Positions 1 to 7,157 are shown, numbered from the stretch's first letter. The stretch: DNA of 15,791 nucleotides from an uncultured Candidatus Melainabacteria bacterium (GCA_934754735.1 CAKVJE010000041.1:1-15791); one strand, 5' to 3'. The notes: a model not told the origin generated them from the sequence alone. Program-made: numbers and translations.

Positions 1-657
1 GCCTTGCAAAAACATTTGCGCCGAAGTCAAACTTCCGATATCAGTTGGAGTTGGTGCATATTTACCTTCCAAGTTTTTATAAAATTTCAAAGACTTAACA
101 GGCGCATCTATATTTTCTCCAAAAGTCAAAACATAAGGCAGCATAAAATAAATATCACGCTCATAACTTATACCAAATGGCTTAACGTCCTCAATTGCAG
201 GAATTAATTCATTCAAATTTTTCGGAGTTTGCTTAACTAAATTTTTGTTTCTATAAAAAACTAAAGTCGACACATCACGTGGAATTGCATAAAGCTGTCC
301 ATCAACGCTCATGGCTTCTAAGCTTTTTGAATAAAACTCAGATTTATCAACCAAATCGTCCAAAGATTCTAATTTATTTGAATAAATCGGCAAATAAAGA
401 TTATTAATAAAAAGAACATCAGGCGCTTGATTTGAAGCAAACAAAAGATGAATTTTCTGAAAATAATTTTGTGGAACATGCATAAAATTGATTTTCACAT
501 TCGGGTTTTCATTCTCATAATTTTTGATAATTTTATCAAGAATTCCAACCTCTGTAACCGAACCCCAAGAAGAAAAAGTAATTTCTTCTTTCGTAGATTT
601 AGTGCATGCACAAAGTAAAAATGGTAATAAAAGCAGGATTAAAAAGCGTTTTAGCAT
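1..657 (-). CDS. ABC transporter solute-binding lipoprotein (sugar-type family 1), 3'-truncated by the window edge
   Basis: The frame is open from an ATG at 657 to the window edge, giving the first 219 residues. It begins MLKRFLILLLLPFLLCAC, a lipoprotein signal peptide with a lipobox-like LCAC and the acylated Cys at residue 18. The mature part follows the MalE/UgpB-type solute-binding fold: an early TFSSWGS strand, then NPNVKINFMHVP, then APDVLFINNLYLPIYS, then a segment GQLYAIPRDVSTLVFYRNK, which matches the usual 'yaiP...lyYNk' region. It would act outside the cytoplasmic membrane, delivering a sugar-like ligand to an ABC permease. The permease genes are not in view and may lie beyond position 1. 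The start codon overlaps the stop of the preceding 883-residue gene by 7 nt (ATGCTAA), so translation is probably coupled; no strong Shine-Dalgarno is visible. The ligand cannot be named. Confidence 0.8.
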   Translation of the reverse strand, partial: MLKRFLILLLLPFLLCACTKSTKEEITFSSWGSVTEVGILDKIIKNYENENPNVKINFMHVPQNYFQKIHLLFASNQAPDVLFINNLYLPIYSNKLESLDDLVDKSEFYSKSLEAMSVDGQLYAIPRDVSTLVFYRNKNLVKQTPKNLNELIPAIEDVKPFGISYERDIYFMLPYVLTFGENIDAPVKSLKFYKNLEGKYAPTPTDIGSLTSAQMFLQG

Positions 658-3302
658 AAATCCATTACATACTCCATATTATCAGCACTCACATTTAAAA
701 TAAATTTATGAGAACCAAGTCTTATGATATATCTAAGCACATCATTAGGTAATTTTTCACTAACTCTAGCCTGCATTTTTTCACCTTTTAAATGTTCATA
801 ATGTTTGATTTTCAGTAATTTTTCACCAACAAAACCAATTACCTGATATCCGCTACTATTTTTAACCAAATAACAACCAAGTTTGTCAGAAAAATCAGCT
901 TTTGATACAATTTCAAAAATTTCATTATCAATAATAAGATTCTTTATTTCACAAACATTAATATCATCCTGCTTAATTTCTGTTTTTGGTTCAACTTTTT
1001 CAACTTCAGATTTTTGTTTAGCAAGTTTTTTTTCAGCTTCTTTTTCTTCTATTCTCCTAATAAGTTCATTCGCTTCATCTGAACGATTTTTAGAAATTTT
1101 AGTAACTTTCTTTTCCAATTTTGGCAACAAAGTATCTTTAACCTGCTCAACTTCCGGAACTTTTACCTCTTCACGCAATTCTTGAACATCTTCGATTTTT
1201 TTATCAAAATCTACATATTTATCATCAAACAAAGTCTCAAAATCGTCTGTTTGAGTAACATTAGCCTGTTCTAATTCTAATTCGCTATCATTAACAATTT
1301 CAAAATTATCACCAAATTGACTAAATTCATCCTGCATATCTGAAACAGTCGGCGTATTCTCGTTATCAAAATCGTTTTCTATTTCCTCTTCTTCATTTCC
1401 ATCATAAAATGGTTTAAAACTTACATTTGTAATGTTTCGCAAAAGCGCTTCTTCGTCTACTTCTACTACGTCTTCCTGTTTTTCGTACTTTTCAGGATGA
1501 TTAAATACGTCATCTAAATCCGGAATTTCATCACCTACAGACATTTTCGCAACTTCATAGCTTGAATCTGCCAATTCAACTTCATCAGAAGGCCTTGATT
1601 CATAAGCAGCATCATTATTGATTTCTACCGATAAATCGGGTAATTCATCTTTAAGAGACAATGTACTTACGTCATAACCCTCACTATAATAAACAACTTG
1701 CGGCTTTACTTCCGATTCAATATCTTTATTACCCTGTCTTTTTAATGCTTCTGACAAATCCGGCAACATATCTCTTACATTAAGCGTCAAAAGCTCAGAA
1801 GCCTTATGAGGTTTCGCTTTTTGTTTTTTTATTTCTTCACGCATTTCTTGAATACGATTTGGATTTGTTCTTAAATCAGTAATAAAATCATTGTCTAATT
1901 CAACATTCATTAATTTATACAGAGCATTAACGTCATCTTTTGAAAATGTAATATCTTGGTTTACTGTATAAGAAGTTACAAAATTTTCCAAGCGTTCTCT
2001 GCTTGTCGGACGATTTTCTATAGGATTAGTAACAGCAAATTGAGAAATATTCTTCATTGTATCATCGCTAATTTCAATGCTTAAAAGCTTCTCAATCTTT
2101 TCAACATCACTTTTTGAAAACTTTAAATTTTCGTCATTAATAAATTTATTATAAAGTTCCTCATTAAAAGCCTTGTCTTCATCTTTTTGAACATCTTCTG
2201 CTTCATCCATAAATGAAAAACCATTCAAAAAATCTTCCAAAGCGTTATTATCTTCCTCTGTTTCCTTTTCTTGAGGTTCAGCAGTCTTTGTTTTTTCTTG
2301 AAACAATTCATCTAAATCAACAACCAAACTATCATCTACAGGCTGTGGTTCAATTTCTGGTTGAATAGAAGTTTGTGGAACTGGATCAGGTGATGTAAAT
2401 TGCAAAGATTCAACCGGCATTTTTGTTGGTTTTGAATACATTTTATCAAGTTTATGAATCGTACTTCTTATTTTTTTCTTTTCCGGCTCTTTTTTCTTAC
2501 TCTTTTTAGATTCATCGTCAGAAAAATCCACTTGCTCGCCGATAACCTCTGCCATTTTATCTTTACCTTTAAGATAAATAAATACAGACGTTACGATTAC
2601 AAAAAGCACTCCCATTATCAACAACATCACTTCAAAACTGTTTGAATTGTCTTGAACAGGTTCCGGCATTTTCTTTTGAGCATTATTAGCAAAAGATTCT
2701 TCGCGTGCCGGCGTAGTTTCAAACTGTTGAACGCTCTGTTTAATATCAACAGGAGAAGTTTGATTTACTCCACTTGCAGAACGGATTGGAGCAGGATTTC
2801 TAGTTTGAACTTCATCTCGACTAGGAATTACAGGTGAAGTTGATTGGTAATCTTCTCTCGGCGGAATTGGTTGAATTGGTTGTGAAGTCGGCGACTCATC
2901 TTCCGATTTTTTTTCAGGAATATAAAGCGCCTTAGAAGCAGTCAACATTGCGTTTGGAGCAGTTTTTATTGTGATTTTCGTATAGCCTTTACTACCGGAA
3001 GTGTATGGCATTGTGCGCACATTTACACTTTCAACATCACCTGCTAATTCAGGCGTTGAAGGCATTTGGCTGTTGGTTTCAGGAAGCATTATGACATAAG
3101 TAGTTGCATCTTTTTTTACAGGAGTAATTGACTGTTCGTAGTTGCGTTTTGTAAGCACAGTCATACTCACAGCCCCATTAGAACCGCTTTCAAATTTGAG
3201 CGACATAAGACTGTTTCTATAATTATCTGCGCCAAAAGCTCCAACTACCGTAACTACTGAAGCTAGCACGAGTGCTATTGTTCGCTTTTTAAACTGCTTC
3301 AT
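651..3302 (-). CDS. Large single-pass envelope protein: signal peptide, AMIN-like periplasmic region, TM segment, long acidic cytoplasmic region with repeated LPDL-type motifs
   Basis: This 883-residue protein is not one I recognise. Residues 1-25 are a signal peptide or first membrane anchor. Residues 28-128 are rich in predicted beta strands and resemble an AMIN domain (cell-wall binding, common in cyanobacterial lineages); this assignment is tentative. Residues 130-220 are Pro/Ser/Thr/Gln-rich linker. Residues 223-244 form a clear membrane helix followed by KGKDK, placing the rest in the cytoplasm. The C-terminal 640 residues are strongly acidic with Lys/Glu-rich patches. They contain a duplicated segment (FSKSDV at 395 and FSKDDV at 453) and three copies of a D-x-[LI]-P-D-L motif near residues 511-516, 552-557 and 591-596. 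Residues 781-883 look like a compact beta-rich end domain. Translation starts at an ATG with no Shine-Dalgarno and an extended -10 box 6 nt upstream. It shares the transcript direction with the following lipoprotein gene and overlaps it. A scaffold or trans-envelope link is a plausible role, not shown. Confidence 0.85.
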   Translation of the reverse strand: MKQFKKRTIALVLASVVTVVGAFGADNYRNSLMSLKFESGSNGAVSMTVLTKRNYEQSITPVKKDATTYVIMLPETNSQMPSTPELAGDVESVNVRTMPYTSGSKGYTKITIKTAPNAMLTASKALYIPEKKSEDESPTSQPIQPIPPREDYQSTSPVIPSRDEVQTRNPAPIRSASGVNQTSPVDIKQSVQQFETTPAREESFANNAQKKMPEPVQDNSNSFEVMLLIMGVLFVIVTSVFIYLKGKDKMAEVIGEQVDFSDDESKKSKKKEPEKKKIRSTIHKLDKMYSKPTKMPVESLQFTSPDPVPQTSIQPEIEPQPVDDSLVVDLDELFQEKTKTAEPQEKETEEDNNALEDFLNGFSFMDEAEDVQKDEDKAFNEELYNKFINDENLKFSKSDVEKIEKLLSIEISDDTMKNISQFAVTNPIENRPTSRERLENFVTSYTVNQDITFSKDDVNALYKLMNVELDNDFITDLRTNPNRIQEMREEIKKQKAKPHKASELLTLNVRDMLPDLSEALKRQGNKDIESEVKPQVVYYSEGYDVSTLSLKDELPDLSVEINNDAAYESRPSDEVELADSSYEVAKMSVGDEIPDLDDVFNHPEKYEKQEDVVEVDEEALLRNITNVSFKPFYDGNEEEEIENDFDNENTPTVSDMQDEFSQFGDNFEIVNDSELELEQANVTQTDDFETLFDDKYVDFDKKIEDVQELREEVKVPEVEQVKDTLLPKLEKKVTKISKNRSDEANELIRRIEEKEAEKKLAKQKSEVEKVEPKTEIKQDDINVCEIKNLIIDNEIFEIVSKADFSDKLGCYLVKNSSGYQVIGFVGEKLLKIKHYEHLKGEKMQARVSEKLPNDVLRYIIRLGSHKFILNVSADNMEYVMDLC

Positions 3303-3308
3303 AAATGT

Positions 3309-3317
3309 ATTCTATCA
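3309..3317 (-). promoter_or_regulatory. Extended -10 promoter for the 883-residue gene, probably leaderless
   Basis: Read on the minus strand the sequence is TGATAGAAT, an extended -10 element (TG-n-TAGAAT) whose last base lies 6 nt before the ATG at 3302. The -35 region at 17-18 nt spacing is poor, as is common for extended -10 promoters. A start point about 7 nt downstream would fall on the ATG itself. No Shine-Dalgarno is present between ribD and this start. Confidence 0.5.
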
Positions 3318-3379
3318 CAATGTTAAAAAAGTTAGTATACATTAATTATATTAAGTTACTCCCCTCTATCTACAAAATA

Positions 3380-4387
3380 TTAAAGCACTCGACTTTTGAG
3401 CAAAACATCTGCACCGAAATTTTCAACATCATAAATAGAAAGATTTTTTGCTTGTGCAATTTTATCGATTTTAGCACCATTAAAGCAACTCTTGCCGGAA
3501 TTGTCATTCAAGATTTTAGGTGCGATAAATTGATAGATTTCATCCACCAAGCCATCATTTAACATTGCGCCGGCCAAAGTTCCACCGCATTCTACAAATA
3601 CAGTATAAATACCTTTTTTATATAATTCCGCAAGAACAGATTTCACATCCAATTGTCCGTTTTTTAGCGGAGTATTATTTTTTGATGCTACATAAATTTC
3701 ACCTTGATTAAAAATTTGCGCATTTTTATTAATTCTCGAATCCTTGTCTAATATACATTTAAATTTATGTTCCATTTTCGGATTATCTGCAGTAACTGTA
3801 TTTGAGCTCGTCATAATACAATCAAATTCTTGGCGCATTTTATAAACTTCTTTTCTTGCAGTTTCACCTGTAATCCATTTAGAATCGCCATTAAAAGTCG
3901 CGATTTTGCCATCCATTGTTGTTGCAGTTTTCAAAACTACAAAAGGCAATTTCTGAGTCATATTTTTTATAAAAACTCGGTTTAGAAATTTAGCTTCGTC
4001 TTCAAGAATAAAATCTACTTTTATCCCCGCAGATTTCAATTTGGAAATTCCGTCGACTTTCGGATTAACATCCTTCATTCCAATAACGACGCGTTTTAGC
4101 TTACGCTCTATTACCAAATCCACACAAGGCGGAGTCTTGCCAAAATGTGAACAAGGTTCAAGATTTACATACAGGGTACCGCCTTCTGCTTCATTGTTAT
4201 TCAATTTTAACAAAGCATCGCGCTCGGCATGATTTTTGCCATACTTTTTATGATAGCCTTTTGAAATCAATTTTCCATCTTTATCTAGAACGACACAACC
4301 AACCATAGGATTAGGTAAAACCTTGCCTTTACCTTTTTTTGCCAGCGAAAAACACATCCTCATATACTTTTCATCAAGATTTTCCAT
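3380..4387 (-). CDS. ribD: Bifunctional riboflavin biosynthesis protein RibD (pyrimidine deaminase / reductase)
   Basis: RibD catalyses two cytoplasmic steps of riboflavin synthesis: deamination of the diaminopyrimidine product of GTP cyclohydrolase II, then NADPH-dependent reduction of its ribose side chain. The N-terminal deaminase domain (about 1-145) shows NPMVGCVV, the zinc and catalytic motif H53-A-E55, and the PC(8)C zinc site with C79 and C88 in EPCSHFGKTPPC. The reductase domain (about 146-335) shows the typical KTATTMDGKIA and GDSKWITGE stretches and an ADNP motif, and ends with GGTLAGAML and a short tail. At 335 residues it is slightly shorter than the usual 360-370, the difference lying in the reductase half. 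The start has an AAGGA Shine-Dalgarno (4395-4399) inside the end of the EamA gene. Only 3 nt separate the two genes, so they form an operon. No other rib genes are in the window. Confidence 0.95.
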   Translation of the reverse strand: MENLDEKYMRMCFSLAKKGKGKVLPNPMVGCVVLDKDGKLISKGYHKKYGKNHAERDALLKLNNNEAEGGTLYVNLEPCSHFGKTPPCVDLVIERKLKRVVIGMKDVNPKVDGISKLKSAGIKVDFILEDEAKFLNRVFIKNMTQKLPFVVLKTATTMDGKIATFNGDSKWITGETARKEVYKMRQEFDCIMTSSNTVTADNPKMEHKFKCILDKDSRINKNAQIFNQGEIYVASKNNTPLKNGQLDVKSVLAELYKKGIYTVFVECGGTLAGAMLNDGLVDEIYQFIAPKILNDNSGKSCFNGAKIDKIAQAKNLSIYDVENFGADVLLKSRVL

Positions 4388-4390
4388 AAA

Positions 4391-5287
4391 CTAATCCTTG
4401 CATTTATCAAAATTTAGATTTGAAATTATAACCGCAACAATCATAAACACACAGCCCAAAGCCTCTTTATGCGTCATAATTTCGCCTAAAATAAATGTAC
4501 CGCCAAGAACAGCGAAAACAGATTCTAAACAAAGAATTAATGATGCAACAACAGGCAAAGTGTATTTTTGACCATAAATTTGGAATGTGTACGCAACTCC
4601 GCAAGTCAAAACGCCTGTAAATAATAAAGATACTTTTGCATTTAAAATTGCAGGAACTGTCGGATTTTCAAATGCCCACATAAGAAGCGATGACAAAATT
4701 CCAACTACGAAAAATTGCAAACAACAGGCTTTTGCCGGATGTACACGCTCTGAATAATAGTTTACAACCATAATATGAACACCATAGAAAAACGCACCAA
4801 CCAGAAGTAAAAAATCATATATATTAAATCCGCTTCCGGCTTTGTAACAGAGCAAATATAAGCCAATTACGGCTAAAGCGACACTCAAAATAATTTTCTT
4901 TCTAAGCTTTTCCCCAAGAAGAATAGAAATTACCGGTACGAAAATTATATACAAAGCAGTTATAAAACCTGATTTTCCGGCTGTTACAAACTGCATACAA
5001 TATTGTTGAATACTCATTGCTGTAAACAGCGCTAAACCACATCCGATTCCGGCACGCGCAAGATTAATGTGTTGATAGCGTTTAAGTCTTTGTGTTCTTG
5101 TATCAGGTTTTGAAAATTTGAACCACGCAATCACAGGCAAAAGACTAAACCCGCCCAAAATACTCCTTACAGCATTAAATGTAAATGGCCCAATATGTTC
5201 CATTCCTTCTCTTTGCGCAACAAAAGATAAACCCCATAAAAGCGCCGTAATTAATAATGCAATATTACCAAATAATTTATTCTTCAT
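4391..5287 (-). CDS. EamA-family (DMT superfamily) membrane transporter
   Basis: This is a 298-residue, highly hydrophobic protein with about ten membrane helices arranged as two EamA repeats. The first repeat starts LLITALLWGLSFVAQREG and continues through FNAVRSILGGFSLLP; the second begins about residue 155 (YDFLLLVGAFFYGVHIMVV). The end shows the family's LILCLESVFAVLGGTFILGE segment, where the conserved Glu-Ser-Pro/Val-like turn precedes the GGxxxLGE motif. EamA proteins are inner-membrane exporters or permeases for metabolites such as amino acids, drugs and, in the RibN branch, riboflavin. Its stop codon lies 3 nt before the ribD start, so the two are co-transcribed. That makes a flavin-related substrate worth considering, but sequence alone does not show it. 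Translation begins at an ATG without Shine-Dalgarno, 8 nt after a TATAAT box. Confidence 0.9.
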   Translation of the reverse strand: MKNKLFGNIALLITALLWGLSFVAQREGMEHIGPFTFNAVRSILGGFSLLPVIAWFKFSKPDTRTQRLKRYQHINLARAGIGCGLALFTAMSIQQYCMQFVTAGKSGFITALYIIFVPVISILLGEKLRKKIILSVALAVIGLYLLCYKAGSGFNIYDFLLLVGAFFYGVHIMVVNYYSERVHPAKACCLQFFVVGILSSLLMWAFENPTVPAILNAKVSLLFTGVLTCGVAYTFQIYGQKYTLPVVASLILCLESVFAVLGGTFILGEIMTHKEALGCVFMIVAVIISNLNFDKCKD

Positions 5288-5295
5288 ATTTTTAT

Positions 5296-5323
5296 ATTAT
5301 AATAAAAAGTCTATTTTAAACAA
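5296..5323 (-). promoter_or_regulatory. Sigma-70-type promoter of the EamA-ribD operon, leaderless or nearly so
   Basis: On the minus strand, TTGTTT (5318-5323) and TATAAT (5296-5301) are separated by 16 nt. The -10 box ends 8 nt before the EamA ATG. The predicted start point is at or just before the start codon, which leaves no room for a leader, Shine-Dalgarno or FMN riboswitch. Confidence 0.6.
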
Positions 5324-5387
5324 ATACAATGCTTATCATACATAACAATGTATTAAAATGACTACATTTTACAATCAACTTAATCCG

Positions 5388-5415
5388 ATAACAGAATTTA
5401 ACTAAATTCTGTTAT
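5388..5415. repeat. Perfect 13-bp inverted repeat across a stop codon
   Basis: The arms ATAACAGAATTTA (5388-5400) and TAAATTCTGTTAT (5403-5415) are exact reverse complements separated by AC. The right arm overlaps the last codons and stop codon (5402-5404) of the 93-residue gene. No T-run follows on the minus strand, so it is not a standard intrinsic terminator. It could act as a weak terminator or an mRNA 3'-end stabiliser, or bind a dimeric protein. Confidence 0.7.
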
Positions 5416-5683
5416 GCCAAACCCCACCTTGTCTATCAACAAAAGCATCATAACAAGACCAAAATCTAAAAACACCTGTCAAACCTAAAACTGCGTGAGT
5501 AACATTTTTTTCAAGCGGCTGATCATTTACTAGTTGACCTAACCCCGGCCAAATGAGCAAAGAAATTGCAGCTGCACCGACAGAACGTCCTGAAACATTT
5601 CCAGGTCTTCCTTGAGTAGGTGCTGCTAAAACCGGTGCTACTAAAAATGCACTCAACATTAAAAATATTAGAATCTTTTTCAT
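5402..5683 (-). CDS. Small secreted or membrane protein with a PGLGQ motif
   Basis: This 93-residue protein starts with a signal peptide (MKKILIFLMLSAFLVAPVLAA, cleavage near residue 20-21). It has a hydrophobic stretch at about 36-50 ending in LLIWPGLGQLVND and a second at about 62-74 (THAVLGLTGVFRFW). The PGLGQ turn after a short helix recalls small DUF5683/TM2-like membrane proteins, in which 'P-G-x-G-Q' precedes a polar segment and a second helix; this is a resemblance only. The start has an AGAGG Shine-Dalgarno. It follows the parvulin gene by 18 nt in the same direction, so the two exported proteins are probably co-transcribed. The function is unknown. Confidence 0.75.
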   Translation of the reverse strand: MKKILIFLMLSAFLVAPVLAAPTQGRPGNVSGRSVGAAAISLLIWPGLGQLVNDQPLEKNVTHAVLGLTGVFRFWSCYDAFVDRQGGVWHNRI

Positions 5684-5701
5684 ATTAGCCTCTTTCTTTA
5701 T

Positions 5702-6046
5702 TTAATACTTCTTTGTAACCCATAATAAATGATAACCAAACTGAGTTTTCACAGGATCTGAAACTTCACCAATATTACCATTAAAAGCGGCTTCTTCAAA
5801 TGGTTTGACCATTTGCCCTTTACCAAAGCACCCTAAGTCACCACCGTTTCTGCCGGATGGGCAAGTAGAATATATTCTTGCATAATATTGAAAATCACTA
5901 AAATCTTTAATTTGACTTTTTAATTTGATTGCGTCCATTTCATTTGGAACAAGAATATGGCTGGCGCAAACAGTTCTAAATTCTTCTGCTGAAACGATAG
6001 AACAAGTTGCTGCAATTAAGAATAATGTTAATAATAATTTTTTCAT
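5702..6046 (-). CDS. Secreted PpiC-type (parvulin) peptidyl-prolyl cis-trans isomerase
   Basis: The 114-residue protein has a signal peptide ([22 protein letters not shown]) and then one parvulin rotamase domain. The domain shows the full family signature: ASHILV near the start, [37 protein letters not shown], and the closing [11 protein letters not shown]. coli PpiC shares the CPSG-x-x-GGDLG-x-F-x-x-GQMV pattern but is cytoplasmic; here the export signal suggests a role in folding proteins outside the cytoplasmic membrane. The start at 6046 is preferred over in-frame upstream codons because AAGGAG lies 5-6 nt before it and the signal peptide begins there; the open frame extends to 6109 but that part runs through a hairpin repeat. 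It is followed by a small exported protein gene. Confidence 0.9.
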   Translation of the reverse strand: MKKLLLTLFLIAATCSIVSAEEFRTVCASHILVPNEMDAIKLKSQIKDFSDFQYYARIYSTCPSGRNGGDLGCFGKGQMVKPFEEAAFNGNIGEVSDPVKTQFGYHLLWVTKKY

Positions 6047-6286
6047 ATAAGCTCCTTTTTGGGTCAAGTTTCGGGGATTCCCTCTCATAAGGAGAGGGTA
6101 GAATTTCAAGTTGAGCTGAGCGAAACTTAGAAATTCGGGTGAGGGTTGTTCCTCGTTAGTTATTGTTGGGCTGAAAGCCCAACCTACAATTCTTAATATT
6201 TACAATTTTGTATTTTATGAGCGAAGCGAATTTAAAAATTTTCCACTTTCAATTTTCCATTTTCAATTAAATACCCTATTACCTTA
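6047..6286. repeat. Intergenic mosaic of hairpins and short tandem repeats between mazG and the parvulin gene
   Basis: This 240-bp gap shows no gene but dense structure. Hairpin 1 (6080-6098) is CCCTCTC/GAGAGGG with an ATAAG loop. Hairpin 2 (6101-6136) is a 12-bp stem, GAATTTC+AAGTT paired with AACTT+GAAATTC with one bulged A, and an 11-nt loop containing GAGCTGAGCGA. Hairpin 3 (6165-6183) is GTTGGGCT/AGCCCAAC with a GAA loop. A GAGCGAAGCGAAT segment near 6220 resembles the loop of hairpin 2. At 6239-6266 a 14-bp unit (TTTTCCACTTTCAA) is repeated with one mismatch. At 6277-6292 TATTACCT is repeated exactly and runs over the mazG stop. G+C-rich hairpins stand out against the surrounding AT-rich DNA, as expected of a dispersed intergenic repeat family. 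No clear promoter for the parvulin gene was found here. Confidence 0.7.
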
Positions 6287-7054
6287 TTACCTTTCCAGAA
6301 TTTTAGCCTCTTTCCACAAATTATTAAATTCCTCAAACGTATAATCCTCAAATGGTTTTGTTTTAATTTCTTCCATTTTTTTGAAACGTTTAACGAATTT
6401 TTTGTTTGCTCTCAAAAGTGCTTGTTCAGCGTCAATTTTGTACCACCTTGCAAGATTTACGGTTGCGAAAAAAATATCGCCCATTTCATCTTCCATGTGG
6501 TCTTTATCGCCTGCTTCTACAGCTTCTTCAAATTCTTTATATTCTGATTTTATACAGTCTTTCAAAGTTTCAACCGTATCCCATTCAAACCCGACTTTGA
6601 CAACTTTTTTGCTAATTTTTTGCGCTGACATTAATGCAGATTGAGATTTAGAAATTCCATCCAAAATTGATTTTCGATAAGTTTTTTCTTCTTTTTTTAA
6701 TTTATCCCAATTATCGATAATATCCTGAGTTGATTCAACTTTTTGATTACCAAATACATGCGGATGACGATGAATAAGCTTATCGCTTAATTCTTTTGCA
6801 ACATCTTCTATGTCAAATTCGTTGTTATCTTTTGCAATTTGAGCGTGCAAAACGACTTGCAAAAGCACATCGCCTAATTCTTCTCTAAGGTTTGGAATAT
6901 CATTGTCGTCAATTGCATCAACAGCCTCGTAAGCTTCTTCTAACATATTTGGACGTAATGATTTATGAGTTTGTTCTCTATCCCACTCACAGCCGTTTTC
7001 GCTTCTCAAAACAGCAATTATATCTACCAGTTTTTCTAAATTTGGATATTTCAT
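6287..7054 (-). CDS. mazG: Nucleoside triphosphate pyrophosphohydrolase MazG
   Basis: MazG hydrolyses (d)NTPs to the monophosphates and pyrophosphate and helps remove abnormal nucleotides; in E. coli it also affects ppGpp level. The 255-residue protein has the two tandem MazG domains expected of the long form. The first carries the metal-binding acidic motifs LEEAYE (E39, E40, E43) and REELGD (E58, E59, D62). The second carries SEYKEFEE (E171, E174) and MEDEMGD (E188, E190, D193). The RHPHVFG link (96-102) and FATVNLARW (196-204) are typical. The start ATG has no Shine-Dalgarno and sits 6 nt after a TATAAT box. It is divergent from the recombinase gene and appears to be monocistronic, since a repeat-filled gap follows it. 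Confidence 0.95.
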   Translation of the reverse strand: MKYPNLEKLVDIIAVLRSENGCEWDREQTHKSLRPNMLEEAYEAVDAIDDNDIPNLREELGDVLLQVVLHAQIAKDNNEFDIEDVAKELSDKLIHRHPHVFGNQKVESTQDIIDNWDKLKKEEKTYRKSILDGISKSQSALMSAQKISKKVVKVGFEWDTVETLKDCIKSEYKEFEEAVEAGDKDHMEDEMGDIFFATVNLARWYKIDAEQALLRANKKFVKRFKKMEEIKTKPFEDYTFEEFNNLWKEAKILER

Positions 7055-7060
7055 AGGTCA

Positions 7061-7089
7061 ATTATATAATAAAAACTTCTAAGTATAAA
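7061..7089 (-). promoter_or_regulatory. Promoter of mazG, probably leaderless
   Basis: On the minus strand, TTTATA (7084-7089), a 17-nt spacer and TATAAT (7061-7066) lead to the mazG ATG after 6 nt (TGACCT). The -10 is half of a palindrome ATTATATAAT (7061-7070), so a TATAAT also reads rightward at 7065-7070. No Shine-Dalgarno is available. Confidence 0.6.
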
Positions 7090-7121
7090 ATAATCGTTCA
7101 TTTCATTTTTCTATAAAACTA

Positions 7122-7150
7122 TTGCAAACTTCCAAGCAATCTTCTATAAT
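7122..7150 (+). promoter_or_regulatory. Near-consensus promoter of the xerC/D gene, predicted leaderless
   Basis: TTGCAA (7122-7127), a 17-nt spacer and TATAAT (7145-7150) form the best promoter match in the window. Seven bases later is the ATG at 7158, so transcription should begin on or one base from the start codon. The TTG at 7122, which is in frame with the gene and could be mistaken for a start, is the -35 box. Confidence 0.75.
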
Positions 7151-7157
7151 TAAAGCT

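Noticed and set aside
883..1185. Plus-strand open frames inside the 883-residue gene and similar antisense frames in ribD, mazG, sdaAA and the AsmA-like gene
   Set aside because: They mirror the coding strand's codon pattern, lack ribosome-binding sites and resemble no protein; they are shadows of the real genes.
5288..5401. FMN riboswitch upstream of the EamA-ribD operon
   Set aside because: The gap is only 114 nt, the promoter -10 lies 8 nt before the start codon, and no conserved multi-stem RFN-like sequence is visible.
6047..6109. N-terminal extension of the parvulin gene to 6109
   Set aside because: The extension runs through a hairpin repeat, while the ATG at 6046 has AAGGAG and begins a signal peptide.
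7122..7157. TTG at 7122 as start of the recombinase gene
   Set aside because: It coincides with the -35 hexamer of a near-consensus promoter; the ATG at 7158 gives the expected protein.
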